A DNA stretch of 9,543 nt from Planctomycetota bacterium (GCA_030623665.1 JAUXLO010000056.1:1-9543); one strand, 5' to 3'; counted from the first letter of the stretch, positions 1 to 5,501 are shown. Notes: generated from the letters alone by a model not told the origin. Numbers and translations are program-made.

Positions 1-1
1 A

Positions 2-775
2 TCATTCCTCTCGCTCCATGTACAGGTCAGAACCCGGTATGGTATACAGCTGTCCCCGGCTTATCTGTATGTCGGATGCGTCGTGGGCCTGTTGGGCACG
101 TATCCTTCTCAGGCGCATCAGTTCCAGTAGGGCTAGAAAGGCCCCTATCAGTTCGCCTCTGTCTCTTATCTTGGGAAACAGTTCCAGAAAAGAAAATGAT
201 TCCACGAAGTTGAGCCTTTCGAGTATTGCCTCCATGAACTCCTCTATACGGATCTCCTCGATGGTAATGGTGGTGGGGACATCTTGCAGCGTCTCCCTCA
301 TAAGTCGTGTGAAGAAACCCAGTAGTTCCCATGGGCTTATATCATCCAGGGACAGGTGTTCTTCTTCTTCACCAGGGACCGGGCTGATTTGAGTCTTGAC
401 CCTCCTGGTTGTTTTCATTGCCCTAACATCCCTCATACTATCGAGGGAAGATGCCACTTCCTTAAATTTTTTGTACTCAAGCAACTGCTTTACCAGTTCC
501 CATCTTGGGTCTTCCTCTTTTTCCTCAGGGGCTTGTGGCAGAAGCACTTGGGATTTTATGTACATAAGGGTTGCAGCCAAGACCATGAAATCCCCTACCA
601 GTGCGGGTTCAAGCACCTCCAATAGCTCCAGATGTGCCATGTACTGGTCTGTAATTTTGGCAATGGGGATATCGTATATATCCACCTCCTCCCTCTTTAT
701 TAGATACAGGAGCAGGTCCATTGGGCCGTTGTAGACCTCCAGCTCTACCTTATATTCAGCCGTTTCTGCGCTCAT
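2..775 (-). CDS. scpA: Segregation and condensation protein A (kleisin)
   Basis: Complete 257-residue protein. ScpA is the kleisin subunit of the bacterial SMC-ScpAB condensin; it bridges the SMC heads and recruits ScpB during chromosome compaction and segregation in the cytoplasm. The N-terminus has the family hallmark at about residues 16-38 (NGPMDLLLYLIKREEVDIYD followed by IPI), the SMC-neck-binding region. An acidic linker (EEEEH, about residues 136-140) follows, and a C-terminal winged helix covers about residues 180-257 (NFVESFSFLELF through RRIRAQQ). Length is typical. The ATG overlaps the stop of the upstream M50 gene by four bases (ATGA), which suggests translational coupling; I see no convincing Shine-Dalgarno. 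In many bacteria scpB follows scpA, so it may lie just beyond position 1 on this strand. Family assignment is firm; the operon partner outside the window is inference. Confidence 0.96.
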   Translation of the reverse strand: MSAETAEYKVELEVYNGPMDLLLYLIKREEVDIYDIPIAKITDQYMAHLELLEVLEPALVGDFMVLAATLMYIKSQVLLPQAPEEKEEDPRWELVKQLLEYKKFKEVASSLDSMRDVRAMKTTRRVKTQISPVPGEEEEHLSLDDISPWELLGFFTRLMRETLQDVPTTITIEEIRIEEFMEAILERLNFVESFSFLELFPKIRDRGELIGAFLALLELMRLRRIRAQQAHDASDIQISRGQLYTIPGSDLYMEREE

Positions 776-1404
776 AATATGCTGGTGAAAAGCCTTGCAA
801 AAAAGTACACCGGTGGGCCGATGACGTTGCTAAAGACCGGTACCTGGAATATCGGGCCCAGGGCCACAAGACCCAATAGTATAAAGGGGCTGTAGCCGCT
901 TATGCGCTCGTACTCGGGTATGAGGTTATTTGGCAGCAGGCCCCTTAGTATGTGGGAACCGTCCAATGGATAGAGTGGAAGTAGGTTAAAAAAGCACAGG
1001 TACAGATTTATGATCAGCCCCAGACGCAAGAAGTCGTACAGGTAGCTGTGGACGGGTATTAGTGAATTCTCCACAGCCGCCTGCAACGCAATGCCTATCA
1101 CCATTGCACTTAGCAAATTAGACACTGGGCCGCATGCAGAGACAATCATATCGTCCCTCAGCGGATGCCTGAAGTTGCGCGGGTTTACGGGCACCGGCCT
1201 GCCCCATCCAAAGTGTGCGACAAAGAGGCAGAGGGTACCAATGGGGTCAAGATGGACAATGGGGTTTAGCGTCAGACGGCCTTCATGCCTGGCAGTGGGG
1301 TCGCCCAGCCTATCGGCAGCAAGGGCGTGGGAGAATTCGTGCACCGTAATGGCTGTAAGTATTACCGGCAGAAGGACAAGTATAAAATACGGGTCTCCGA
1401 ACAT
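772..1404 (-). CDS. Site-2-protease-like M50 family metallopeptidase
   Basis: A 210-residue integral membrane zinc metalloprotease of the M50/S2P family. The zinc-binding HExxH motif is HEFSH at residues 22-26, inside the first hydrophobic segment. NPIVHLDPIG (47-56) is the conserved motif of the short bacterial S2P subgroup. CGPVSN (91-96) corresponds to the usual AGPxxN, and NLLPLYPLDG (140-149) carries the third zinc ligand, D148. There are several hydrophobic segments and no PDZ domain, so this is the minimal form, often annotated simply as 'site-2 protease family protein', rather than RseP/SpoIVFB with a known substrate. The same subgroup is commonly found next to scpA and trpS; here only scpA is visible, overlapping by 4 bases. 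The start is set by the hydrophobic N-terminus preceding HEFSH. There is no ribosome binding site, and the promoter -10 ends only 9 bases before the ATG. The substrate is unknown. Confidence 0.93.
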   Translation of the reverse strand: MFGDPYFILVLLPVILTAITVHEFSHALAADRLGDPTARHEGRLTLNPIVHLDPIGTLCLFVAHFGWGRPVPVNPRNFRHPLRDDMIVSACGPVSNLLSAMVIGIALQAAVENSLIPVHSYLYDFLRLGLIINLYLCFFNLLPLYPLDGSHILRGLLPNNLIPEYERISGYSPFILLGLVALGPIFQVPVFSNVIGPPVYFFARLFTSIL

Positions 1405-1413
1405 ACGGAGGGG

Positions 1414-1442
1414 ATTCTAGCACCTCTCCAGAACCTTGTCAA
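1414..1442 (-). promoter_or_regulatory. Sigma70-type promoter of the M50-scpA operon
   Basis: On the minus strand there is a consensus -35 TTGACA (1442-1437), a 17-base spacer and a -10 TAGAAT (1419-1414, 5 of 6 matches). Only nine bases separate the -10 from the ATG at 1404. A start site about 7 bases after the -10 would fall within a few bases of the start codon, implying a leaderless transcript, consistent with the absence of a Shine-Dalgarno. Confidence 0.75.
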
Positions 1443-1511
1443 GAAAAGAACTTACGGCAAATTGCGGTTAGGTGTGGACTGGACCCCAAAAAACTCTAAA
1501 GTCTCGCCAGT

Positions 1512-1530
1512 CCCGTGAGACGCCCGTGAG
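1512..1530. repeat. Tandem 8-mer direct repeat, 11-bp period
   Basis: CCCGTGAG occurs at 1512-1519 and again at 1523-1530, so the copies sit 11 bp apart on the same face of the helix. The second copy ends 15 bases before the -35 of the rightward promoter. This arrangement would suit a direct-repeat-binding activator (OmpR/PhoB-type regulators use such spacing), but no regulator can be named from the sequence and chance is possible. A 7-bp inverted repeat, GGACTGG (1476-1482) and CCAGTCC (1507-1513), lies just to the left and overlaps the first copy. Confidence 0.35.
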
Positions 1531-1545
1531 CCTGACCACAGTCAA

Positions 1546-1574
1546 TTGAAGATTCGTACACGGTTATGTATTAT
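1546..1574 (+). promoter_or_regulatory. Candidate distal promoter for the DUF4438 operon
   Basis: TTGAAG (1546-1551, 4 of 6 to TTGACA), a 17-base spacer and TATTAT (1569-1574, 5 of 6 to TATAAT). Transcription would begin near 1581 and give a leader of about 218 bases before the ATG at 1799. An alternative weak -10, TACAAT (1782-1787), lies close to the start codon with only a poor -35 (TTGCTA 1757-1762, spacer 19). Which of the two is used cannot be decided from sequence. Confidence 0.5.
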
Positions 1575-1603
1575 TCATAGGCATAAGTGACACCATGTAA
1601 GGG

Positions 1604-1758
1604 GGGGAGTTCTCCCCTTTAACTCTTTTCCTTGAATAAAAGGAAAACGCTAGAAGCTTTTGCCTATGTCTATATCTATGTACTCCGCATTTTGTTGCGG
1701 GGTTAGAGCTTGCCAAACGGGGAGGGTTCTGCTAAACTTCTTCGCCTGTTTGGCTTTT
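1604..1758 (+). promoter_or_regulatory. Structured 5' leader with four hairpins and terminator-like end
   Basis: This occupies most of the gene-free stretch before DUF4438. Four inverted repeats follow each other. (1) GGGGA 1604-1608 pairs with TCCCC 1613-1617. (2) TTTTCCTT 1626-1633 pairs with AAGGAAAA 1640-1647, loop 6. (3) ACTCCGCA 1682-1689 pairs with TGCGGGGT 1696-1703, eight pairs with one G-U, loop 6. (4) GCCAAACGGG 1712-1721 pairs with CCTGTTTGGC 1745-1754, ten pairs with one G-U, loop 23. The last is followed directly by TTTT (1755-1758), so it resembles a weak intrinsic terminator 40 bases before the ATG. A ladder of hairpins ending in a terminator-like stem suggests attenuation or a riboswitch. 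I do not recognise any known riboswitch consensus in it. Existence of the stems is seen; a regulatory role is inference. Confidence 0.45.
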
Positions 1759-1798
1759 GCTACATCTATACGTAGTTACCCTACAATTGCGATGACAG

Positions 1799-2692
1799 AT
1801 GCTTAGGATCAATGCCGAGGAATTGGTCAGTATCTCTGTGTCCGGTGAGGTTGCCAGTCCCATCTCAGACCCATCCCCATACACGATAAGTGCCGATGGG
1901 CAGCCTGTCGTGCTGCCGGGCGTTGGTGGAATCACCTACAACGTGAAGGTGGGTGACACTGCGGTCAACTGGGAGGCAGACCACGTCGAGCCCGGGGTCT
2001 CTATAAAAACGGCTAATAAAGAGGTAAATGCAGCCCTTAACCTCCTTGCGTGTGTGGGCAATTACGCACGGGTCTCTTCCGGAGATGCCAAGGGTAGTGA
2101 GGGCGTTGTCACGGGCAAGCACGGCGGTATAGAACACGTTCTTGTAGACTTTGACGACGAAACTCTGGAGAAGCTTGCCATTGGGGATAAGATAATGGTC
2201 AAGGGGAGAGGTGTTGGATTGAGGTTTTTGGACTATCCGGAGGTAAAGATGATGAACCTCACCCCAGAGCTTCTCAACGCCATGCCCATAAAGGTGGAGA
2301 AAGGTATGCTTCTTATTCCCGTTACACATCAGGTGCCTGCCGGGATTATGGGTTCAGGGTTGGGCTCGCAACACAGCTACCGTGGCGATTATGACATACA
2401 ACTCTTTGATGAGACAACGGTGAAAGAATATGATCTGGAAAAACTCCGATTAGGCGACCTGGTGGCCATAGCGGATGCGGACCACTCATTCGGCAGGATA
2501 TACCGGAAAGGTGCTGCCACGGTGGGCGTTGTCGTTCACACCAACAGTGTAACGGCAGGGCACGGTCCCGGCCTCACCACCCTCTTCACCTCATCGAAGG
2601 GGAGGATTAAACCCATAAAAGACCGATCGGCAAATATAGCCAAGTATATGAATCTAGGCAGGTTCCGGCCACAGAAGGGAAGGAGAAAGTAA
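1799..2692 (+). CDS. DUF4438 domain-containing protein
   Basis: Complete 297-residue cytoplasmic protein that I recognise as the DUF4438 family, which is known from scattered anaerobes and thermophiles and has no established biochemical role. No signal peptide or membrane segment is visible. The N-terminal part (ISVSGEVASPISDPSPYTIS, then VLPGVGGITYNVKVGD) leads to a KOW-like beta segment at about residues 87-110 (GNYARVSSGDAKGSEGVVTG) and GDKIMVKGRGVGL. The glycine-rich C-terminus, TAGHGPGLTTLFTSSKGRI, is probably a conserved core. The frame is closed by a TGA at 1793-1795, so 1799 is the earliest possible start. No Shine-Dalgarno precedes it, and an ATG at 1792 in another frame opens a four-codon ORF that overlaps the start. 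The following gene begins 18 bases after the stop, pointing to a two-gene operon. I do not assign a reaction. Confidence 0.85.
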   Translation: MLRINAEELVSISVSGEVASPISDPSPYTISADGQPVVLPGVGGITYNVKVGDTAVNWEADHVEPGVSIKTANKEVNAALNLLACVGNYARVSSGDAKGSEGVVTGKHGGIEHVLVDFDDETLEKLAIGDKIMVKGRGVGLRFLDYPEVKMMNLTPELLNAMPIKVEKGMLLIPVTHQVPAGIMGSGLGSQHSYRGDYDIQLFDETTVKEYDLEKLRLGDLVAIADADHSFGRIYRKGAATVGVVVHTNSVTAGHGPGLTTLFTSSKGRIKPIKDRSANIAKYMNLGRFRPQKGRRK

Positions 2693-2710
2693 GGAGGTTA
2701 CGATAGACCT

Positions 2711-3187
2711 ATGGACATAAATAAGGATACCAGGGTGGTAGATTTGGTCAAGGAACAACCCAGGGCTGCAGTAGTATTCAAACGCCATGGTTTTTTCACC
2801 CTGATGGCTCGTCTTCAGGGTGGCTCCGTGGGTGATGTAACCATAGAGAAGGCCAGCAGTCAGCAGGGCGCTGATATGGAAAAGCTGCTCGCGGACCTGA
2901 AGGCGGAGGTGGACGCATGCTCCAGGCCGGCCGAACAGACAAAAAGCGGCGAGATTAAAATCCATAAAAATATGAAGACTACGGAGGTTACCGACGCCTA
3001 TCCTGCAGCCAAGAGTGTTTTTGTAAGACATTTTGGTAAAGGGTGTTTTGATTGTCCTGCCTTTGGTACGGAGGATGTTGCGTTTGCCTCCCTGATGCAT
3101 AACACGGACGTAGACCAGTTTGTCAATGAGTGCATAGAGGCGGTGAAAAAGGAGCGAGAGGCACAGGCAGGCGCCAGGTCAACCTGA
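2711..3187 (+). CDS. Tandem DUF1858-like domain protein
   Basis: A 158-residue soluble protein made of two related units joined by a hydrophilic linker. Unit 2 (about residues 83-145) fits DUF1858: an I-x-K-x-M-x-T-x-E-V lead, YPAAKSVFVRHFGKGC, then a C-x-x-C pair (C112, C115) and a helical end. Unit 1 (about residues 2-66) has the same pattern (DTRVVDLVKEQPRAAVVFKR) but has lost both cysteines, reading HGFFTL where the Cys loop should be. DUF1858 proteins are small, of unknown function, and often sit with redox or hybrid-cluster-type proteins in anaerobes, so a thiol or metal role for unit 2 is plausible but unproven. AAGGAGG (2691-2697) overlaps the stop of DUF4438 and is a strong ribosome binding site, though its spacing to the ATG is a long 13 bases. 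No terminator is visible in the 15-base gap to the convergent gene. Confidence 0.72.
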   Translation: MDINKDTRVVDLVKEQPRAAVVFKRHGFFTLMARLQGGSVGDVTIEKASSQQGADMEKLLADLKAEVDACSRPAEQTKSGEIKIHKNMKTTEVTDAYPAAKSVFVRHFGKGCFDCPAFGTEDVAFASLMHNTDVDQFVNECIEAVKKEREAQAGARST

Positions 3188-3202
3188 GACGGTGTCCCCG
3201 GT

Positions 3203-3799
3203 CTATCTCATCTTAGACAGGTCAAAGTCGAAATGTATCTCGTCCCCCTCAGGCTTTACCACCGATAGTGTTAGTTGCGAGTCTGGGGTTATGCCTTCCA
3301 TTTGAAACTTATAGACGCAGCCGGCGGTGTAGTAGGGGCTTTCAGGGAAAAAAATGCTATCTTCACACATCTGCGGCTGAAACTCATAGGAGGCGGCCAC
3401 CACGCGGTCACCGATTTTCAACGTGGACGGCCTATGGTAGTTGTAGTACAGCGAATCGGTCATGACCGTGACAGAAAATGATATGAGGTTTCGTTTCGCC
3501 AGGACCTTTCTTATCTCATCTTGACGTAGTTCCCTCTTTTCCATGGCGGCCTTGCGGGCGTGGTAGGCGAGGTTGTGGAATTCGCTGTAAAGGGTTGCCC
3601 ATCCCACTTTTTCACCCAGACTGACAGTCCATTCCCTCGAAAACTCTGCCATATCGGCGCTGCCCTTATGGGCCTTCCCGTATTCAATGGCCTCCTCCAT
3701 CTGCTCAGGGGTAAGGCCGATTAGCATTGCCTCGGCCCGGCTGCAGAAAGTCATAGACAAAATGGCTATGGCAAGGAATGTCTTCACACGCTGTCTCAT
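3203..3799 (-). CDS. Secreted protein of unknown function
   Basis: A 198-residue protein I do not recognise. It opens with a classical Sec signal peptide (positive MRQRVK, hydrophobic FLAIAILSMTF, and an AEA cleavage site near residue 24). There is no lipobox, so the mature protein should be periplasmic or exported. The mature part begins with a helical, charged region (about 30-105; LTPEQMEEAIEYGKAHKG, AARKAAMEKRELRQDEI-like composition) and ends in a beta-rich region. That region contains TLKIGDRVVAASYEF, two cysteines spaced for a possible disulfide (in QMCEDS and AGCVYKF), and a terminal EIHFDFDL strand. It is transcribed alone from a strong promoter, convergent with the DUF1858 gene and divergent from the MerR-type regulator. 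The divergent arrangement makes it a possible target of that regulator, which is inference only. No good Shine-Dalgarno precedes the ATG. Confidence 0.8.
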   Translation of the reverse strand: MRQRVKTFLAIAILSMTFCSRAEAMLIGLTPEQMEEAIEYGKAHKGSADMAEFSREWTVSLGEKVGWATLYSEFHNLAYHARKAAMEKRELRQDEIRKVLAKRNLISFSVTVMTDSLYYNYHRPSTLKIGDRVVAASYEFQPQMCEDSIFFPESPYYTAGCVYKFQMEGITPDSQLTLSVVKPEGDEIHFDFDLSKMR

Positions 3800-3832
3800 G
3801 GCTTATTGTGTCCAGAAGTGGCTTAAAACGGC

Positions 3833-3862
3833 AATATAGCATCGGACTGCGTCAGGTGTCAA
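3833..3862 (-). promoter_or_regulatory. Promoter of the secreted orphan gene
   Basis: On the minus strand there is a perfect -35 TTGACA (3862-3857), an 18-base spacer and -10 TATATT (3838-3833, 5 of 6). The predicted start near 3826 gives a leader of roughly 27 bases to the ATG at 3799. It is back to back with the regulator's promoter, with about 55 bases between the two -35 boxes. Confidence 0.72.
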
Positions 3863-3917
3863 TATAATATCTATCTATACGAATAGTGGCGGATAGGACC
3901 TAAAATAAGATTTCCTC

Positions 3918-3945
3918 TTGACAAAATGGTGGAATGTGTTATATT
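3918..3945 (+). promoter_or_regulatory. Promoter of the MerR-type regulator gene
   Basis: A perfect -35 TTGACA (3918-3923), a 16-base spacer and -10 TATATT (3940-3945, 5 of 6). The start site should fall near 3952. The spacer is not the elongated 19-20 bases typical of promoters activated by MerR proteins, so direct MerR-style activation of this promoter is unlikely; repression is more plausible. Confidence 0.72.
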
Positions 3946-3967
3946 TTAAACAACATTGTTTTTAAAA
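3944..3967. promoter_or_regulatory. A/T-rich dyad over the transcription start (operator candidate)
   Basis: AAACAA (3948-3953) and TTGTTT (3956-3961) form a perfect 6-bp dyad with a 2-base centre. Counting the outer TTTT (3944-3947) and AAAA (3964-3967) the arms reach ten bases each, with two extra T's on the right. The dyad covers the end of the -10 and the predicted start site of the regulator gene, which is a natural place for an autorepressor to bind. Confidence 0.45.
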
Positions 3968-4011
3968 GACATTAAATGGTTCGTATAACAGATGGAGGTA
4001 AAGGTGAGGAG

Positions 4012-4632
4012 ATGGCTAATTTTAACACTAAGGCGGTTTGTAATGTAATTGGTATTACGCCGAGACAGGTCCAATATTGGGATGAAACCAGTTTTATTAA
4101 GCCCTCAATCAGGCAGGCCACGGGCCACGGCAGTAGCAGGTTGTATTCCTTTTTGGACCTGGTGCAGATGCGTGTAGCAAAGGCCCTTTTGGACGGAGGT
4201 GTCAGTCTACAGAAAATCAGGAAGAGCCTGGAGTTTCTTAGAGCCCATGCCCCGGAGGTGAAAAGCCCTCTGGCGGAGATGAGATTTATTACCGACGGCG
4301 ATACAGTCTTTGTCCTTACCAAGGACAGAGACAGGATAGTGGATGCGCTGAGCGGCGGACAGTTGGTTTTTAGCATTGCCCTTGGAGATTTAGTAAAAGA
4401 ATTAAACGGCAAGGTTCAGAAGTTTATCGTGAAGAAGGAGAAGGTGGTTGAGCTTAATGGGGCTCAATTCAAGATACAGTTGGAGTCGGACTCCGAGGGT
4501 TCCGGTTTTGTTGCACGGTGTCTTTCGATGAATCTGGCCTCTCTGGGAGAGACAGAAGAGCAGGCCCTGGAGCTGATAAAGGAGACTTTGCGCAAGGGAA
4601 TGACAGACCAGGCAAAAGACATGGTAAGCTAG
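4012..4632 (+). CDS. MerR-type regulator with HicB-like C-terminal domain
   Basis: A 206-residue regulator counted from the ATG at 4012. The N-terminal winged helix-turn-helix is of MerR type: FNTKAVCNVIGITPRQVQYW (4-23), the wing around GHGSSRLYSFLDLVQMRVAK, then the helix LDGGVSLQKIRKSLEFLRAH. A middle segment (about 88-130, DTVFVLTKDRDRIVDALSGG and IALGDLVKEL) is shared by a MerR subgroup. The last part (about 145-200) looks like the HicB antitoxin fold: FKIQLESDSEGSGFVARCLS, then ASLGETEEQALELIKETL. No HicA toxin is adjacent, so this domain probably senses or oligomerises rather than neutralising a toxin. An earlier ATG at 3976 would add 12 residues but has no ribosome binding site; AGGTGA (4002-4007) with GGAGG (3994-3998) favours 4012. 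It has its own promoter with a dyad over the start, and a strong terminator just after the stop. Confidence 0.82.
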   Translation: MANFNTKAVCNVIGITPRQVQYWDETSFIKPSIRQATGHGSSRLYSFLDLVQMRVAKALLDGGVSLQKIRKSLEFLRAHAPEVKSPLAEMRFITDGDTVFVLTKDRDRIVDALSGGQLVFSIALGDLVKELNGKVQKFIVKKEKVVELNGAQFKIQLESDSEGSGFVARCLSMNLASLGETEEQALELIKETLRKGMTDQAKDMVS

Positions 4633-4637
4633 GATTT

Positions 4638-4726
4638 AGTGCCGCAGCTTCCCACAAACTCATGGCAGTTTTGCTTCTCCTTTCAGTGTCATGAGTACCC
4701 TCCTCTAAAGCTGCGGCACTTTTTTT
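4638..4726 (+). terminator. Two-tier intrinsic terminator of the regulator gene
   Basis: AGTGCCGCAGCTT (4638-4650) pairs perfectly over 13 bp with AAGCTGCGGCACT (4708-4720) and is followed by a run of seven T's (4720-4726). Inside the loop a second stem forms: ACTCATGGCA (4658-4667) with TGTCATGAGT (4687-4696), ten pairs with one G-U, and a 19-base apical loop. The left arm begins 5 bases after the stop codon. The stem is much longer than a usual terminator, so it could also be a small mobile repeat captured as a terminator. On the opposite strand the loop holds a Shine-Dalgarno-like AGGAGGG followed by an ATG and a 10-codon ORF (4692-4660). Confidence 0.8.
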
Positions 4727-4786
4727 GTCCACACCGGGGGAGAAATGCTTAATATCACACCGGAAGACGTAAAAACTCAGAACTCC

Positions 4787-5413
4787 CTATCGTGAGACTA
4801 TCTCTATCGAGTAATTGGGCTCAGGCTGACCGGTGATTCTGAGTGCCCTTTTCCTCATTTCCAGCAACCCTTTTGGAAGCTCGCTTTCCAGGATCCAGAT
4901 CATTACCTTTTGAGGCACGGGGAAATCCGGTTCTGCCTTTACCTTCAGCGTGAAAATGGTGCTCTTGGGGCCTACCTGCTCTAGCTGCCAATGTCCTTCG
5001 TATGTCTTCATGTTGCCGGCGTACCTCTTAAAGACTATTTTGTTTGGGGGTTCTTCCTTGACCTGCATGTTCAGGTACATCGTCAGCGGGAAGTGTTTGA
5101 ACGTCTGTTCGATGTAGACCCTGTTCTTTTTTCTTTTCGTAATTACGCATTTTTTCAGGTGTGGTACGAACCTGGGCATGCTTTCGTAATCGGTGAGTAT
5201 GCGGTAAAGGATTCCTGGCGCTGTTTCCACAAACAGAGAGGCCGTTATTTCAATGGGCCAGGAGCCGTATTTCGGCGTTTTGGTGGTTATAACCATCTGG
5301 CCCTTCTTGGGCGAATCTGCCGACGCGGGCCATGCCCGGGAGGAAAGGAAGGGTACAGACGAGAGAAAGACCAGGAGTAGAAACAGGTACGGTAAACGGT
5401 GCTTGAGCGTCAT
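4787..5413 (-). CDS. Exported SRPBCC/START-like ligand-binding protein
   Basis: A 208-residue protein with a Sec signal peptide (MTLKHR, a long leucine/phenylalanine core and a PASA cleavage site near residue 32). The mature part reads as a SRPBCC (START/polyketide-cyclase, Coq10-like) fold: the entry strand with VETAPGILYRILTDYESMPR is the hallmark helix of this superfamily. Then come FVPHLKKCVITKRKKNRVYI, a curved sheet region (IVFKRYAGNMKTYEGHWQLE) and a long C-terminal helix (LPKGLLEMRKRALRITG). These folds bind hydrophobic ligands in a cavity. Most are cytoplasmic, so a periplasmic version suggests handling of lipids, quinones or similar, but no ligand can be named. It is a single gene with its own promoter, divergent from carbamate kinase, and has no obvious terminator of its own towards 4733-4786. 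Fold assignment is good, function unknown. Confidence 0.85.
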   Translation of the reverse strand: MTLKHRLPYLFLLLVFLSSVPFLSSRAWPASADSPKKGQMVITTKTPKYGSWPIEITASLFVETAPGILYRILTDYESMPRFVPHLKKCVITKRKKNRVYIEQTFKHFPLTMYLNMQVKEEPPNKIVFKRYAGNMKTYEGHWQLEQVGPKSTIFTLKVKAEPDFPVPQKVMIWILESELPKGLLEMRKRALRITGQPEPNYSIEIVSR

Positions 5414-5472
5414 AACCTATAGGCCCCCTACCTGGAATTAATCAAGCACCCCTCTCACCTTACTGCCCCGGC

Positions 5473-5501
5473 ATAATACTGCTTTCCTGGGGGGATGTCA
5501 A
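5473..5501 (-). promoter_or_regulatory. Promoter of the SRPBCC gene
   Basis: On the minus strand there is a perfect -35 TTGACA (5501-5496), a 17-base spacer and -10 TATTAT (5478-5473, 5 of 6). The start near 5466 gives a leader of about 50 bases to the ATG at 5413. A run of G's lies about 13 bases before the ATG, only a weak ribosome binding site. Confidence 0.72.

Noticed and set aside
1285..1518. 77-codon plus-strand open frame over the M50 start and its promoter
   Set aside because: It overlaps the well-supported M50 gene antisense, has no ribosome binding site and no recognisable domain.
1405..1798. tRNA or other known structured RNA in the gene-free gap
   Set aside because: No T-loop or D-loop consensus and no cloverleaf; stems are serial hairpins instead.
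1865..2329. 154-codon minus-strand open frame inside DUF4438
   Set aside because: A shadow of the DUF4438 gene; composition is not protein-like and no family is recognisable.
2654..3100. 148-codon minus-strand open frame over the DUF1858 gene
   Set aside because: It lies opposite a gene with a strong ribosome binding site and clear domain repeats.
3186..3206. Shared bidirectional terminator between DUF1858 and the convergent gene
   Set aside because: Only a four-base AGAC/GTCT pairing and no T-run on either strand.
4469..4732. 87-codon minus-strand open frame through the terminator
   Set aside because: It runs through a perfect terminator hairpin and the end of the regulator gene; low-complexity Pro/Leu/Ser content.
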